The notes beneath the pieces are model-generated. The model ran no database searches, was not told the origin of the DNA, and worked only from the letters and a program-made list of their open reading frames with translations. 34,249 nt of DNA from an uncultured Rhodospirillales bacterium (GTDB lineage Bacteria > Pseudomonadota > Alphaproteobacteria > Acetobacterales > Acetobacteraceae). Within the stretch, counting starts at the first letter, position 1, and each line of letters opens with the position of its first letter. Shown here in pieces: positions 1 to 7,483 of this stretch. A program made the translations under genes and the position numbers. Where the stretch lies: contig CAIJTR010000112.1 of the NCBI GenBank assembly GCA_903823665.1, positions 1-34,249 of the forward strand. The letters are read 5' to 3'.

Positions 1-279
1 GACCGAGGCGCTCCCGTCCGGCGCGCGACTGGAGGCGAACTTCGGTCCGCAGTTCGATTTCGATCCGACCAGCATCCAGCGCCCACGAAAACCAATGTCT
101 GAAACGGTCGCGCCATGCGCATCGACCAGGGTAAACGGACCGCCAACCTGCACGCCGCCCGGCACCGAAACCGACGCTTGCCCCATTCCAGGTGCCTGGC
201 CCTGCTGCCAAAGAACAACCCAGCCGATAGCAAATACCGCCAACAAAGTCAGAGCCGTCCACCTTATCGCGCGCAACAT
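1..279 (-). CDS. Sco1/SenC-like protein, N-terminal part (runs off window, possibly disrupted)
   Basis: The frame is open for 93 codons from ATG 279 to the window edge. ATG 279 is preferred over ATG 285 because a GAGGG motif lies 8 nt upstream of it. Residues 8-24 form one membrane anchor, followed by a short linker and then GGPFTLVD...FRGRWMLV (about 46-71), which reads like the start of the thioredoxin-like domain of Sco1/SenC copper chaperones. These proteins help assemble the CuA site of cytochrome oxidase from the periplasmic face. In the family the next residues should be the Cys-x-x-x-Cys copper site. Here they are unrelated from about residue 72 (position 66 downward). The gene may be interrupted or rearranged at the edge, or may be a divergent member. 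Family call is moderate; intactness is unknown. Confidence 0.5.
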   Translation of the reverse strand, partial: MLRAIRWTALTLLAVFAIGWVVLWQQGQAPGMGQASVSVPGGVQVGGPFTLVDAHGATVSDIGFRGRWMLVGSKSNCGPKFASSRAPDGSASV

Positions 280-336
280 GCTCATCGCCCTCGTTCAAGC
301 CCCCCCAACATGCAGCAACAGCACAGCCAATAAATC

Positions 337-367
337 AAGCCGGAGCCGCATCAATCGGCTCCGGCTT
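337..367 (-). terminator. Terminator hairpin after nrdB
   Basis: A perfect 12-bp inverted repeat (aagccggagccg, 337-348, pairing with 356-367) with a 7-nt loop lies about 60 bp beyond the nrdB stop. In the minus direction it is followed by a T-rich run (GATTTATT). It also separates nrdB from the Sco-like gene. Confidence 0.7.
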
Positions 368-429
368 GGTGGTCCTTGCAGGTCGAACGGATGCAACCAA
401 TCAAGCGTCGCACCTGTGGTTAGTGAGCG

Positions 430-1482
430 TCAGTCGTTTGCCAGAATATCGCCGCTCGGCTGCCCGGCGCTGAACGTGTTGCCGGCAAACGCCTCTTCCC
501 ACGACCCTTGCGTCGATGCGCGCGAATACTCGGTCGAACGGTTCTCAAAGAAGTTCGCGTGCTCGACAGCGTTGAGCATATCGTCCAGCCAGGGCAGCGG
601 GTTCGCCTCAACATGGAACAGCGGGTTGAGGCCAAGTTGCGTCAGGCGGCGATCCGCAATGAAGCGGATATAAGTCTTCACCTGCTGTGCATTCAGGCCT
701 TCAACAGAGCCCATTTCGAACGCCAGATCGATGAACGCGTCTTCGTGGTCCACGATGGTGGCACAGATGAAATACAGCTCCCGCCGCAGCTCATCCGTCC
801 AGATTTCCGGGTTTTCCTGCACAAACGTGCGGAACAGACGAATAGCCGACAGGCAGTGCAGCGTCTCGTCGCGGACAGACCACGACACAATCTGCCCCAT
901 GCCCTTCATTTTTCCAAAGCGCGGGAAGTTCAACAGAATGGCAAACGAGGCAAACAGCTGCAGCCCCTCGGTGAACGCACCAAATGCTGCAAGCGTCTTG
1001 GCAATTTCATAGTTGCTGCTCGTCTTGAAGCTCTGCATGTAGTCAAACTTATCCTTCATCTCCTTGTATTTGAGGAAGGCAGTATATTCGAGCTCAGGCA
1101 TGCCGATGGTATCAAGAAGATGCGAGTAGGCGGCGATATGAATGGTCTCGGAGTTCGAGAACGCCGACAACATCATCAGCACTTCGGTGGGTTTAAATAC
1201 CTGACTGTAATGCTTCATGTAGCAGTTGTTCACCTCAACGTCCGCCTGGGTGAAGAAGCGGAAAATCTGCGTCAACAAATTGCGCTCACCGTCCGTAAGG
1301 TTCTTGTGCCAATCCTTCACGTCGTCAGCGAGCGGCACTTCTTCCGGCAGCCAATGAACACGCTGCTGCGTCAGCCAAGCTTCATAAGCCCACGGATAAC
1401 GAAACGGCTTGTAGACCGGGTTCTCGGTCAGCAGGTTCATGCGAACCTGAGTGTCGGTAAGCGGGATCTGAATGCCATCCAT
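430..1482 (-). CDS. nrdB: Ribonucleoside-diphosphate reductase, beta subunit (class Ia NrdB)
   Basis: This is the small, radical-generating subunit of aerobic ribonucleotide reductase; it partners with NrdA to make deoxyribonucleotides. Start ATG 1482 gives a 350-residue protein of normal length. The open frame continues upstream to 1614, but that extension is not typical of the family. All diiron and radical residues are visible: Asp81, Glu112, His115, the radical Tyr119 (in SETIHIAAY), Glu172, Glu206 and His209. There is no N-terminal ATP-cone, so the subunit lacks the allosteric module that some NrdB proteins carry. The C-terminal tail, which docks on NrdA, is present. It lies on the same strand as nrdA, but the two are separated by an oppositely oriented cupin gene, so nrdB probably has its own promoter or depends on read-through. 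A strong hairpin follows the stop. Confidence 0.96.
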   Translation of the reverse strand: MDGIQIPLTDTQVRMNLLTENPVYKPFRYPWAYEAWLTQQRVHWLPEEVPLADDVKDWHKNLTDGERNLLTQIFRFFTQADVEVNNCYMKHYSQVFKPTEVLMMLSAFSNSETIHIAAYSHLLDTIGMPELEYTAFLKYKEMKDKFDYMQSFKTSSNYEIAKTLAAFGAFTEGLQLFASFAILLNFPRFGKMKGMGQIVSWSVRDETLHCLSAIRLFRTFVQENPEIWTDELRRELYFICATIVDHEDAFIDLAFEMGSVEGLNAQQVKTYIRFIADRRLTQLGLNPLFHVEANPLPWLDDMLNAVEHANFFENRSTEYSRASTQGSWEEAFAGNTFSAGQPSGDILAND

Positions 1483-1817
1483 GTGCCATGCCCTGAAAAA
1501 TCGGCGCGCCGAGTCTGACGCCGCCCTGGCAGACAGATTAGCACGCATCACAAATTCGCAATAGCGTTCCGCGGGACAGCCACCACATCGGGTGCAGATA
1601 TATCTCTGCGCCACTACATCCTGTGGTCAAAGGCAAAAATGAGAACAATCCTGGGCATTCAGCCAATCCAGCGTCGCATCACATTTGGCGACATCCTTGC
1701 ACAAATAAAATTAACTCATTTCGTGCAAGCTCGGGACGGTAGCGAATAATCTGCCGTGTCAGGTTTTGGTCAAAAGGCCAGCCTCGCGTGGTTTCAATTG
1801 AGAGGTTTTGCGAGATC
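1483..1817. other. Divergent intergenic region between nrdB and the cupin gene
   Basis: This 335-bp stretch has no convincing gene. It must contain the promoters of nrdB (minus) and the cupin gene (plus). It holds a 10-bp palindrome (agatatatct, 1596-1605) and an A/T-rich stretch near 1700-1725. I could not identify a clear sigma-70 promoter for either gene. Confidence 0.4.
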
Positions 1818-2252
1818 ATGTCTGCTTCGATCATCTTTACCAGCCCGATGTTCCTAGAGCTGCAAAGCTCTCCGATCACGTCAGACTGGATTCTGGCCGA
1901 TCAGCCACGCGCAAGCAGCCGACTGATCTCGCAGAGCAAGAACGGCAATTCCTACGTCATGGTGTGGGAATGCACCGCCGGTCAGTTCAACTGGAACTAT
2001 ACCGAGGACGAAACTGTGGTTATCGTCGACGGTGAAGTGTTCATCACCGTCAACGCCAACGCCGAACGCCGCCTTGGGCCGGGTGAAACCGCCTTCTTTC
2101 CAGCCGGAACATCATGCAAATGGCGCATTCCAGACCGTGTTCGCAAAGTGGCCGTGCTGCAAAAACCCATACCGCGCCCAGTGTATCTGGCGCTGCGCGT
2201 CTACTACAAAATTCTGCAGAAGCTGAAAGGCGACGGCGAGCGCACCCTTTAA
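1818..2252 (+). CDS. Cupin domain protein (Cupin_3/DUF861-like)
   Basis: The 144-residue protein has one small beta-barrel domain. The core reads ECTAGQFNWNY.EDETVVIVDGEV, followed by GPGETAFFPAGTSCKWRI, which is the two-motif layout of the DUF861/Cupin_3 group related to (S)-ureidoglycine aminohydrolase. The metal-binding histidines of classic cupins (HxH in motif 1, His in motif 2) are replaced by Asn/Tyr and Cys/Lys/Trp, as is common in this subgroup. Metal use and substrate therefore cannot be inferred. ATG 1818 is chosen over an upstream in-frame GTG at 1788; a GAGAGG motif lies 13 nt before it, so the ribosome site is not ideal. The gene sits between nrdA and nrdB in the opposite direction and ends 25 bp from the nrdA stop. 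No functional link to nucleotide reduction is evident. Confidence 0.75.
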   Translation: MSASIIFTSPMFLELQSSPITSDWILADQPRASSRLISQSKNGNSYVMVWECTAGQFNWNYTEDETVVIVDGEVFITVNANAERRLGPGETAFFPAGTSCKWRIPDRVRKVAVLQKPIPRPVYLALRVYYKILQKLKGDGERTL

Positions 2253-2277
2253 AGGCTGCAATCGCCGCAGTCTCACA

Positions 2278-4185
2278 TCACTGGCAGGACAAGCATTCCT
2301 CATAATCAATCGGCTTGGCGCGATTGGCGGCCACCATAAGCGGCATCGGCTCGATCGGAACGTTTACCGTCCCGTCCATCGCATGCGGAATGCCTGTGAA
2401 CTCAGCCGGACGAATAGCTTTCTCGCTCACCGCGTCCGCCCGCTGGATCGACAGGCTGCGGCAATAATACAGCGACTTCATGCCGCGCTTCCACGCCATA
2501 AAGTGCATCGCATGCAGGTCGCGCTTGTGCACATCCGCTGGCACGAACAGGTTCACCGACTGGCTCTGGCAGATGAACGGCGTGCGATCCGCCGCATGCT
2601 CAATCACCCAACGCTGATCGAGTTCGAACGCGGTCTTATAGACGCCTTTCTCCTGCTCGGTCAGGAAATCCAGATGCTGAACGCTGCCCTTGTTGGTCGT
2701 AATCGACGACCAAACCGCATCATTGTTCTGCCCCTTGGCTTCAAGCAGCATCAGCAAATGCCGGTTGCGCACCGTGAAGCTGCCTGACAACGTCTTCTGC
2801 AGAAACACATTGGCCGCAATCGGCTCAATGCCTGGAGAGGAGTTGCCGGCGATGATCGAGATCGACGCCGTCGGCGCAATCGCCATCTTCGTCGAGAACC
2901 GCTCCATAATGCCATAATCGGCGGCATCCGGGCACGGCCCACGCTCCTCAGCCAGCATCTTGCTCGCCTGATCGGCCTGCAGACGGATGTGCTTGAACAT
3001 CCGCAGGTTCCAGACCTTGGCGATCACACCCTCAAACGGCACGTTCTGTGACTGCAGGAAGGAGTGGAAACCCATCACCCCCAGACCCACCGAACGCTCA
3101 CGCGCCGCCGAATATTTCGCCCGCTCCATTCCATCCGGTGCGCGATCGATAAAATCCTGCAACACGTTGTCGAGGAAACGCATCACATCCTCGATGAACA
3201 GCGGGTGGTCCTTCCACTCAAACCAGTTCTCAAGGTTCAGTGAGGACAGGCAGCACACCGCTGTCCGCTGTTTGCCGTACTGGTCAACACCGGTGGGCAG
3301 CGTGATCTCAGAGCAGAGATTAGAGGTTTTGACTTCAAGCCCTGCCAGCTTGTGATGCTCCGGCATCGCGCGGTTCACGTGGTCGGAGAAGATAAGGTAC
3401 GGCTCGCCGGTCTCAATCCGCGCCGTCAGAATACGAATCCACAGCGAGCGCGCGTTGATCTTGCGCACCACCGAATGATCCTTCGGCGAGGTCAGTGCCC
3501 ACTCCTCATCGGCCTCCACCGCCCGCATGAAGCTGTCCGGGAGCAGAATCCCGTGGTGCAGGTTGGGAGCCTTGCGGTTCGGATCACCACCGGTCGGGCG
3601 CCGGATTTCGATGAACTCCTCAATCTCAGGATGCGACACCGGCAGATATACCGCCGCTGACCCACGACGCAGCGAACCCTGCGAAATCGCTAGAGTCAGG
3701 CTGTCCATCACGCGGATAAACGGTATCACACCAGAGGTTTTGCCGTTCTGGCCCACCTTCTCACCGATCGAGCGCAGATTGCCCCAGTAGCTGCCAATAC
3801 CGCCACCCTTGGAGGCGAGTTGCACGTTCTCGTTCCACAGGCCCACAATACCATCAAGGCTGTCGGAGGCCTCGTTCAGGAAGCACGAAATTGGCAGGCC
3901 ACGCTGCGTGCCACCATTGGACAGCACAGGGGTAGCAGGCATGAACCACAGCTTGCTGATGTAGTCATAAATACGCTGCGCATGCGCCCCATCATCGCCA
4001 TAAAAGCTGGCTACTCGTGCAAACAGATCCTGATACCCCTCACCAGGCATCAGGTAGCGATCATCCAGTGTCGCGCGACCGAAATCGGTCAGCAAAGCGT
4101 CGCGCGAGCGGTCCACACGGACCTGATGTCGCCCCAGCATCTGCACTGCATCAAGCACGGCGGTATCCCCTTCGGCCACGGTCAT
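2278..4185 (-). CDS. nrdA: Ribonucleoside-diphosphate reductase, alpha subunit (NrdA) without ATP-cone
   Basis: This is the catalytic subunit that reduces ribonucleoside diphosphates, using the radical from NrdB. Visible catalytic residues (own numbering, 635 aa) are Cys101 (LPISC) and Cys311 as the redox pair, and Asn289, Cys291 and Glu293 (NLCSE) as the active-site triad. Tyr573-Tyr574 form the radical relay, and the C-terminal Cys631-x-x-Cys634 takes electrons from thioredoxin or glutaredoxin. The catalytic barrel begins by about residue 45, so the roughly 90-residue N-terminal ATP-cone of E. coli-type NrdA is absent. Overall activity should therefore not be shut off by dATP through that domain; specificity control at the subunit interface may remain. 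An NrdR-like box pair and a sigma-70-like promoter lie 75-127 bp upstream. The ribosome site is weak (AGGA, 9 nt). Confidence 0.96.
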   Translation of the reverse strand: MTVAEGDTAVLDAVQMLGRHQVRVDRSRDALLTDFGRATLDDRYLMPGEGYQDLFARVASFYGDDGAHAQRIYDYISKLWFMPATPVLSNGGTQRGLPISCFLNEASDSLDGIVGLWNENVQLASKGGGIGSYWGNLRSIGEKVGQNGKTSGVIPFIRVMDSLTLAISQGSLRRGSAAVYLPVSHPEIEEFIEIRRPTGGDPNRKAPNLHHGILLPDSFMRAVEADEEWALTSPKDHSVVRKINARSLWIRILTARIETGEPYLIFSDHVNRAMPEHHKLAGLEVKTSNLCSEITLPTGVDQYGKQRTAVCCLSSLNLENWFEWKDHPLFIEDVMRFLDNVLQDFIDRAPDGMERAKYSAARERSVGLGVMGFHSFLQSQNVPFEGVIAKVWNLRMFKHIRLQADQASKMLAEERGPCPDAADYGIMERFSTKMAIAPTASISIIAGNSSPGIEPIAANVFLQKTLSGSFTVRNRHLLMLLEAKGQNNDAVWSSITTNKGSVQHLDFLTEQEKGVYKTAFELDQRWVIEHAADRTPFICQSQSVNLFVPADVHKRDLHAMHFMAWKRGMKSLYYCRSLSIQRADAVSEKAIRPAEFTGIPHAMDGTVNVPIEPMPLMVAANRAKPIDYEECLSCQ

Positions 4186-4260
4186 ACGTCTTTTCCTATT
4201 CTGCCCAATGGCTTCCAGCCGTCAATGAAAATGACACTAGATGTAGCGAGGGCGGGATCG

Positions 4261-4312
4261 AGCTACCACTATATGAAGCAGTGCGACCAAACGGCAACAC
4301 TTTATCGCAACA
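4261..4312 (-). promoter_or_regulatory. nrdA promoter with two NrdR-like boxes
   Basis: On the minus strand TTGCCG (4297-4292) and TATAGT (4273-4268) are separated by 18 bp and form a good sigma-70-like promoter, with initiation near 4261. Two sequences resemble half of the NrdR box (consensus acaCwAtATaTwGtgt): ccactatat at 4266-4274 and acactttat at 4297-4305. They are exactly 31 bp apart, the spacing known for paired NrdR sites. The first covers the -10 element, so binding would block initiation. The right halves of both boxes match poorly. Confidence 0.5.
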
Positions 4313-4372
4313 TGAACGTAGAGTGAACATCGTCGAAATTCGGCGGTCTGCCAAGTTAAATCCGGCGTAATC

Positions 4373-4400
4373 CCGCCGCCACCCAGATTGGCAGCGGCGG
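4373..4400 (-). terminator. Possible terminator after the aminotransferase gene
   Basis: The sequences ccgccgc (4373-4379) and gcggcgg (4394-4400) can form a 7-bp GC stem with a 14-nt loop, about 45 bp past the aminotransferase stop. The U-tract is poor, so function is uncertain. Confidence 0.4.
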
Positions 4401-4443
4401 ACATTTTCAGCTTTAGAATCGCTGGGTGGTGATCACGCAGCGA

Positions 4444-5643
4444 TCAGACGGATTCGGCCAGATAGCTCATCGCGGAGTCGACTCCACCCTTGGCATGCGG
4501 CACGCCAGATATCTGCAGCGCCATCTCCACCGAGGCGAGCGTGCCAAGCAGCATCGGCTCGTTGAGGTCGCCCATATGGCCGATGCGGAACACCTTGCCG
4601 CCCAATGGCCCCAGCCCGCCGCCGAGCGAGACGTTGAAGCGATCAAAGCAGATTTTGCGGATCGCCTCGGCGTTATGGCCTTCCGGCATCAGAACCGCGG
4701 TCACCGAATCGGAATAGCGCGCCGGATCGAGGCAGAACAGCTGCGGGCCGTTGTTGCCAGACCATGTCCGCACCGCGCGGCGCGTGGCCTCGGCGAGGCG
4801 ATGATGCCGGGCGAACACCTCGTCCAGCCCCTCCTCCTCCAGCAGTCGCAGCGATTCGCGCAGGCCGTAGAACAGACTGACCGGCACCGTCCCGATGAAG
4901 CTCTTGTGCCGACGCCCCATCATCGCCGTCCAGTTCATATAGTGCTTCGGCATGGTGGAGGTTTTGTGAACCTCCAACGCCTTCTCAGACACGCCGGTGA
5001 AGCTCATGCCGGTGGGCAGCATCAGCCCCTTCTGACTGCCGCCGACCACGAGATCAACGCCCCATTCGTCCATCCGGAAATCGAACGAGCCAAGCGAGGA
5101 GATGGTATCCGCCATCAACAATGCGGGGTGTTTGGCTGCATCAATCGCCGCACGCACCGCTGGAATCGACAGCGCCACACCGGTCGCCGTCTCGTTGTGA
5201 ACCGCACCCACCGCCTTGATGCGATGCTCGGTGTCAGCCGCCAGCACAGCCTGCAACGCCGCGTAATCAACACCACGACGCCAATCCGCCGGCACTGTCT
5301 CGATTTTGATGCCGAGCGCTTCGGCCATCTCAGCCCAGCCCATCGAGAAATAGCCAGTCTCGATCACCAGCAGCGTATCACCGGGCGACAGCACATTCAC
5401 CAAAGCGGCTTCCCACGCGCCATGGCCGGAGGCGGTGTAGAAAAACACGTGTTGCTGGGTCTTGAGGATCCGCTTCAACCCCTCCATGCACCCGTCGTAC
5501 ACTTCAAGGAAGCCCGCGCTCATGAAATCGACGGTCGGCTGCGACACGGCGCGCAGCACGCTGTCGGGAATGTTGGTCGGTCCGGGATTGGCGAAAAACA
5601 AACGCCCACGTGCCGGCTTCTTCTTGGTTTCCTGCGCGTCCAT
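4444..5643 (-). CDS. Serine-glyoxylate / alanine-glyoxylate aminotransferase family protein
   Basis: This is a 399-residue fold-type I PLP aminotransferase of the serine-glyoxylate aminotransferase group, which makes glycine from glyoxylate using serine (yielding hydroxypyruvate) or alanine. The N-terminal FFANPGPTNIP, the central ASGHGAWEAALVN cofactor-phosphate region, D179 in MADTISSLGS and the Schiff-base lysine K205 in GGSQKGLMLPTG are all visible. Length is normal for the family. It lies 96 bp downstream of pucC on the same strand and has its own perfect TATAAT -10 element, so it is probably transcribed independently and perhaps also by read-through. No other serine-cycle genes are nearby, so a photorespiratory-like or general glyoxylate/glycine role is as likely as C1 assimilation. 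Substrate preference cannot be decided from motifs. Confidence 0.88.
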   Translation of the reverse strand: MDAQETKKKPARGRLFFANPGPTNIPDSVLRAVSQPTVDFMSAGFLEVYDGCMEGLKRILKTQQHVFFYTASGHGAWEAALVNVLSPGDTLLVIETGYFSMGWAEMAEALGIKIETVPADWRRGVDYAALQAVLAADTEHRIKAVGAVHNETATGVALSIPAVRAAIDAAKHPALLMADTISSLGSFDFRMDEWGVDLVVGGSQKGLMLPTGMSFTGVSEKALEVHKTSTMPKHYMNWTAMMGRRHKSFIGTVPVSLFYGLRESLRLLEEEGLDEVFARHHRLAEATRRAVRTWSGNNGPQLFCLDPARYSDSVTAVLMPEGHNAEAIRKICFDRFNVSLGGGLGPLGGKVFRIGHMGDLNEPMLLGTLASVEMALQISGVPHAKGGVDSAMSYLAESV

Positions 5644-5662
5644 GCCGCCGTTCCCCTGTCAT

Positions 5663-5668
5663 ATTATA
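5663..5668 (-). promoter_or_regulatory. -10 element for the aminotransferase gene
   Basis: A perfect TATAAT on the minus strand lies 19 bp before the start codon, which would leave a leader of about 13 nt. No good -35 is present at 16-18 bp spacing, so an activator or an extended contact may be needed. An AGGGGA ribosome site follows at 5657-5652. Confidence 0.4.
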
Positions 5669-5739
5669 AGAGCGATCTACGATATGGGGAGCCCGTCTTT
5701 TTGGACAGGTGCAAACTGCGGCCGCAGCCGAGCGCCCCT

Positions 5740-7128
5740 TCAGGCGGTGAGCACCGTGCGACGACGGAGCAGCGGCACCATAGCGAGCAGCGTGAGCACC
5801 AGCAGCGCCACCTCCAGCGCATATACAAACACATAGCCGGTCGCAGGCCCGAGTACCTGCCGGTCAGGCATATTCGCCACGATGTCGCGCAATATACCTC
5901 CCAATGCCACTGCCAGCCCGGCCGCGGTCGCCTGCACGGCACCCCACGCCCCCAACGCGAGACCAACCTGACCCGGAGGTGCCTTGTTCATCGTCGCTGT
6001 CAGAGTGCCATGGCCGAACAGCCCTGCCCCAAAGCCGATGAACAGCGCCCCTGCCCCAAAGAGCCACGGCGAATGGAACGACGCAGCCGAGATCACCGAG
6101 CCAAACGCCCCAATTCCCACCAGCGCGCCTGCACTGGCCATGCGGAACGGATCCGTCCCACGGCTCAAAATGCGCGACGCCAGCCAAAAGCCAAGCAAAC
6201 CGCCGATGGCAAGCGTCGCCGTCAGTGCCGTCGTGGTGCCAACCGTCAGATGCAAAATCTGCCCACCATAAGGTTCGAGCAGCACATCCTCCATCGAGAA
6301 TCCCATGGTGCCGAGGCCAATGGCCAATAGCCGCCGGTTTGCATCGCCCCCTTCGGTGAAGCCAGCCCAGGACTGCGCAAAACTTGGCTTCGAGGGTGCC
6401 TGTGCGGCCCGCAGCGGATTGCGGCTCTCCTGCTTCCAGATCGCGATGCCGTTCAGCACAATGGTCACCACCGCCGAGCCCTGAATTACCTGAATCAACT
6501 TCGCCGGCGAGAAATCGGCCAGCAGCACGCCGAAAATAATCGAACTGGCAATCATCCCAACCAGCAGCATCACATACATCAACCCGACAACCTTCGGCTG
6601 CGATTCGACTGGAGCGAGATCAGTCGCCAGCGCCAACCCAGCCGTCTGCACCGTATGCAAACCGGCCCCAACGAACAAAAACGCGCCACCCGCACCGAGC
6701 CAACCCACCCAAACCGGCCATTCCTGCGCATGCCCGGTTCCAGACAGCACCAGCAACGCGAAAGGCATCATTGCCAGACCGCCAAACTGCACCATGGTGC
6801 CGCGAAATATGTAAGGCACGCGCCGCCATCCGAGGGCCGAGCGGTAATTGTCAGAGCTAAACCCCACCAACGCCCGGAACGGCGCGAACAGCAGCGGCAT
6901 CGAGATCATCACCGCCACAATCGAGGCCGGCACCTCTAATTCCACGATCATCACGCGGTTCAGCGTGCCGATCAGCAGCACCAGCGCCATCCCAACAGAG
7001 ACCTGAAACAGTGACAGCCGCAGCAGCCGGGAAAGCGGCAGATCATCGGTGGCGGCATCGGCAAAAGGAAGAAATTTTGGACCAATCTGCAACAGAACTC
7101 GTGTTGCGCGTTGCCGGATGCGGCTCAT
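5740..7128 (-). CDS. pucC: PucC/LhaA-type bacteriochlorophyll delivery (BCD) transporter
   Basis: The 462-residue protein is a 12-helix member of the major facilitator superfamily, in the BCD (PucC/LhaA) branch. These inner-membrane proteins are needed to assemble light-harvesting complexes and are thought to deliver bacteriochlorophyll to nascent antenna subunits. Features seen include a hydrophilic N-terminus (about 1-38), the motif FAPFRALVGFSSDNYRSALG between helices 2 and 3, a second conserved patch LATDLAPVESQPKVVGLMYVMLL around the centre, and GTLTATMNKAPPGQVGLALGAWGAVQA in the C-terminal half. It follows pucBA directly on the same strand, after a 112-bp gap holding a hairpin. This is the usual puc order. 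The start at 7128 has only a weak GCGGGA ribosome site, in line with lower expression than the antenna polypeptides. Confidence 0.93.
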   Translation of the reverse strand: MSRIRQRATRVLLQIGPKFLPFADAATDDLPLSRLLRLSLFQVSVGMALVLLIGTLNRVMIVELEVPASIVAVMISMPLLFAPFRALVGFSSDNYRSALGWRRVPYIFRGTMVQFGGLAMMPFALLVLSGTGHAQEWPVWVGWLGAGGAFLFVGAGLHTVQTAGLALATDLAPVESQPKVVGLMYVMLLVGMIASSIIFGVLLADFSPAKLIQVIQGSAVVTIVLNGIAIWKQESRNPLRAAQAPSKPSFAQSWAGFTEGGDANRRLLAIGLGTMGFSMEDVLLEPYGGQILHLTVGTTTALTATLAIGGLLGFWLASRILSRGTDPFRMASAGALVGIGAFGSVISAASFHSPWLFGAGALFIGFGAGLFGHGTLTATMNKAPPGQVGLALGAWGAVQATAAGLAVALGGILRDIVANMPDRQVLGPATGYVFVYALEVALLVLTLLAMVPLLRRRTVLTA

Positions 7129-7178
7129 GGTCCCGCTCGTTTCATTTTTACTGTGTCAACCACACACGACAAATACGA

Positions 7179-7212
7179 ACGGGCCGGAACCGTAAGGCTC
7201 CGACCCGCCCGT
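7179..7212 (-). terminator. Intercistronic hairpin between pucA and pucC
   Basis: The arms ACGGGC and CGGA (7179-7188) pair with TCCG and GCCCGT (7199-7212), with a 4-nt bulge (7203-7206). It lies directly after pucA. Such hairpins in puc and puf operons stabilise or terminate most pucBA transcripts, so that pucC is made in smaller amounts. There is no strong U-tract, so partial termination or 3'-end protection fits better than full termination. Confidence 0.5.
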
Positions 7213-7240
7213 ATTATCAAGGCACGCCCAGTCTCAAGCC

Positions 7241-7471
7241 TTACGACTTGGGAGCCGGAGCAACCGTCATGACCGATGCCAACGAAGGAGCGGCCGGAGC
7301 CTCAACTGCGCTGTGCATCTTGTTCTTGCCGCCTTCGAGGAAGGCAGGGTACCACGAGGTGTGGGTCAGGATGCCGATGTGCACGATCAGCGAAGCCGTA
7401 GCGCAAGCGCCCAGCATAAGCGGAATGCCAACGCCTGGCTTCACCGCACACCAAATTCTACCGTAATGCAT
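7241..7471 (-). CDS. pucA: Light-harvesting 2 alpha polypeptide with LH3 (B800-820)-type residues
   Basis: This 76-residue antenna polypeptide aligns without gaps to the LH2 alpha chains of Rhodoblastus acidophilus over residues 1-48. Met1 (carboxylated N-terminal ligand of B800) and His31 (ligand of the B850-type bacteriochlorophyll) are conserved. At the positions that set the absorption of the ring it has Tyr41, Phe44 and Leu45. B800-850 chains have Phe41, Tyr44 and Trp45, while the B800-820 (LH3) chain has Tyr41, Phe44 and Leu45. A single transmembrane helix spans about 14-36. Residues 52-76 are an Ala/Pro/Ser-rich cytoplasm-distal extension, longer than in R. acidophilus but of a kind seen in other LH2 alpha chains. 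The ribosome site GGAGGG lies 7 nt before the start. It is 12 nt downstream of pucB. Confidence 0.95.
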   Translation of the reverse strand: MHYGRIWCAVKPGVGIPLMLGACATASLIVHIGILTHTSWYPAFLEGGKNKMHSAVEAPAAPSLASVMTVAPAPKS

Positions 7472-7483
7472 AACATACCCTCC

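Noticed and set aside
1596-1605. Palindrome agatatatct as an NrdR box for nrdB
   Set aside because: Only the ATATAT core matches, and no second box lies 31-32 bp away on either side.
1483-1614. N-terminal extension of nrdB with a CTRCGGCPAERYC segment, like a zinc ribbon
   Set aside because: Family proteins start close to ATG 1482, and the cysteines are not spaced as a second zinc pair would need. Treated as untranslated DNA.
5716-5727. ctgcggccgcag palindrome after pucC as a terminator
   Set aside because: It is a perfect 12-bp palindrome with no room for a loop and no U-tract.
4426-6330. A 634-codon plus-strand open frame
   Set aside because: It is a His/Arg/Gln-rich shadow of the aminotransferase and pucC genes, which have clear family motifs on the minus strand.
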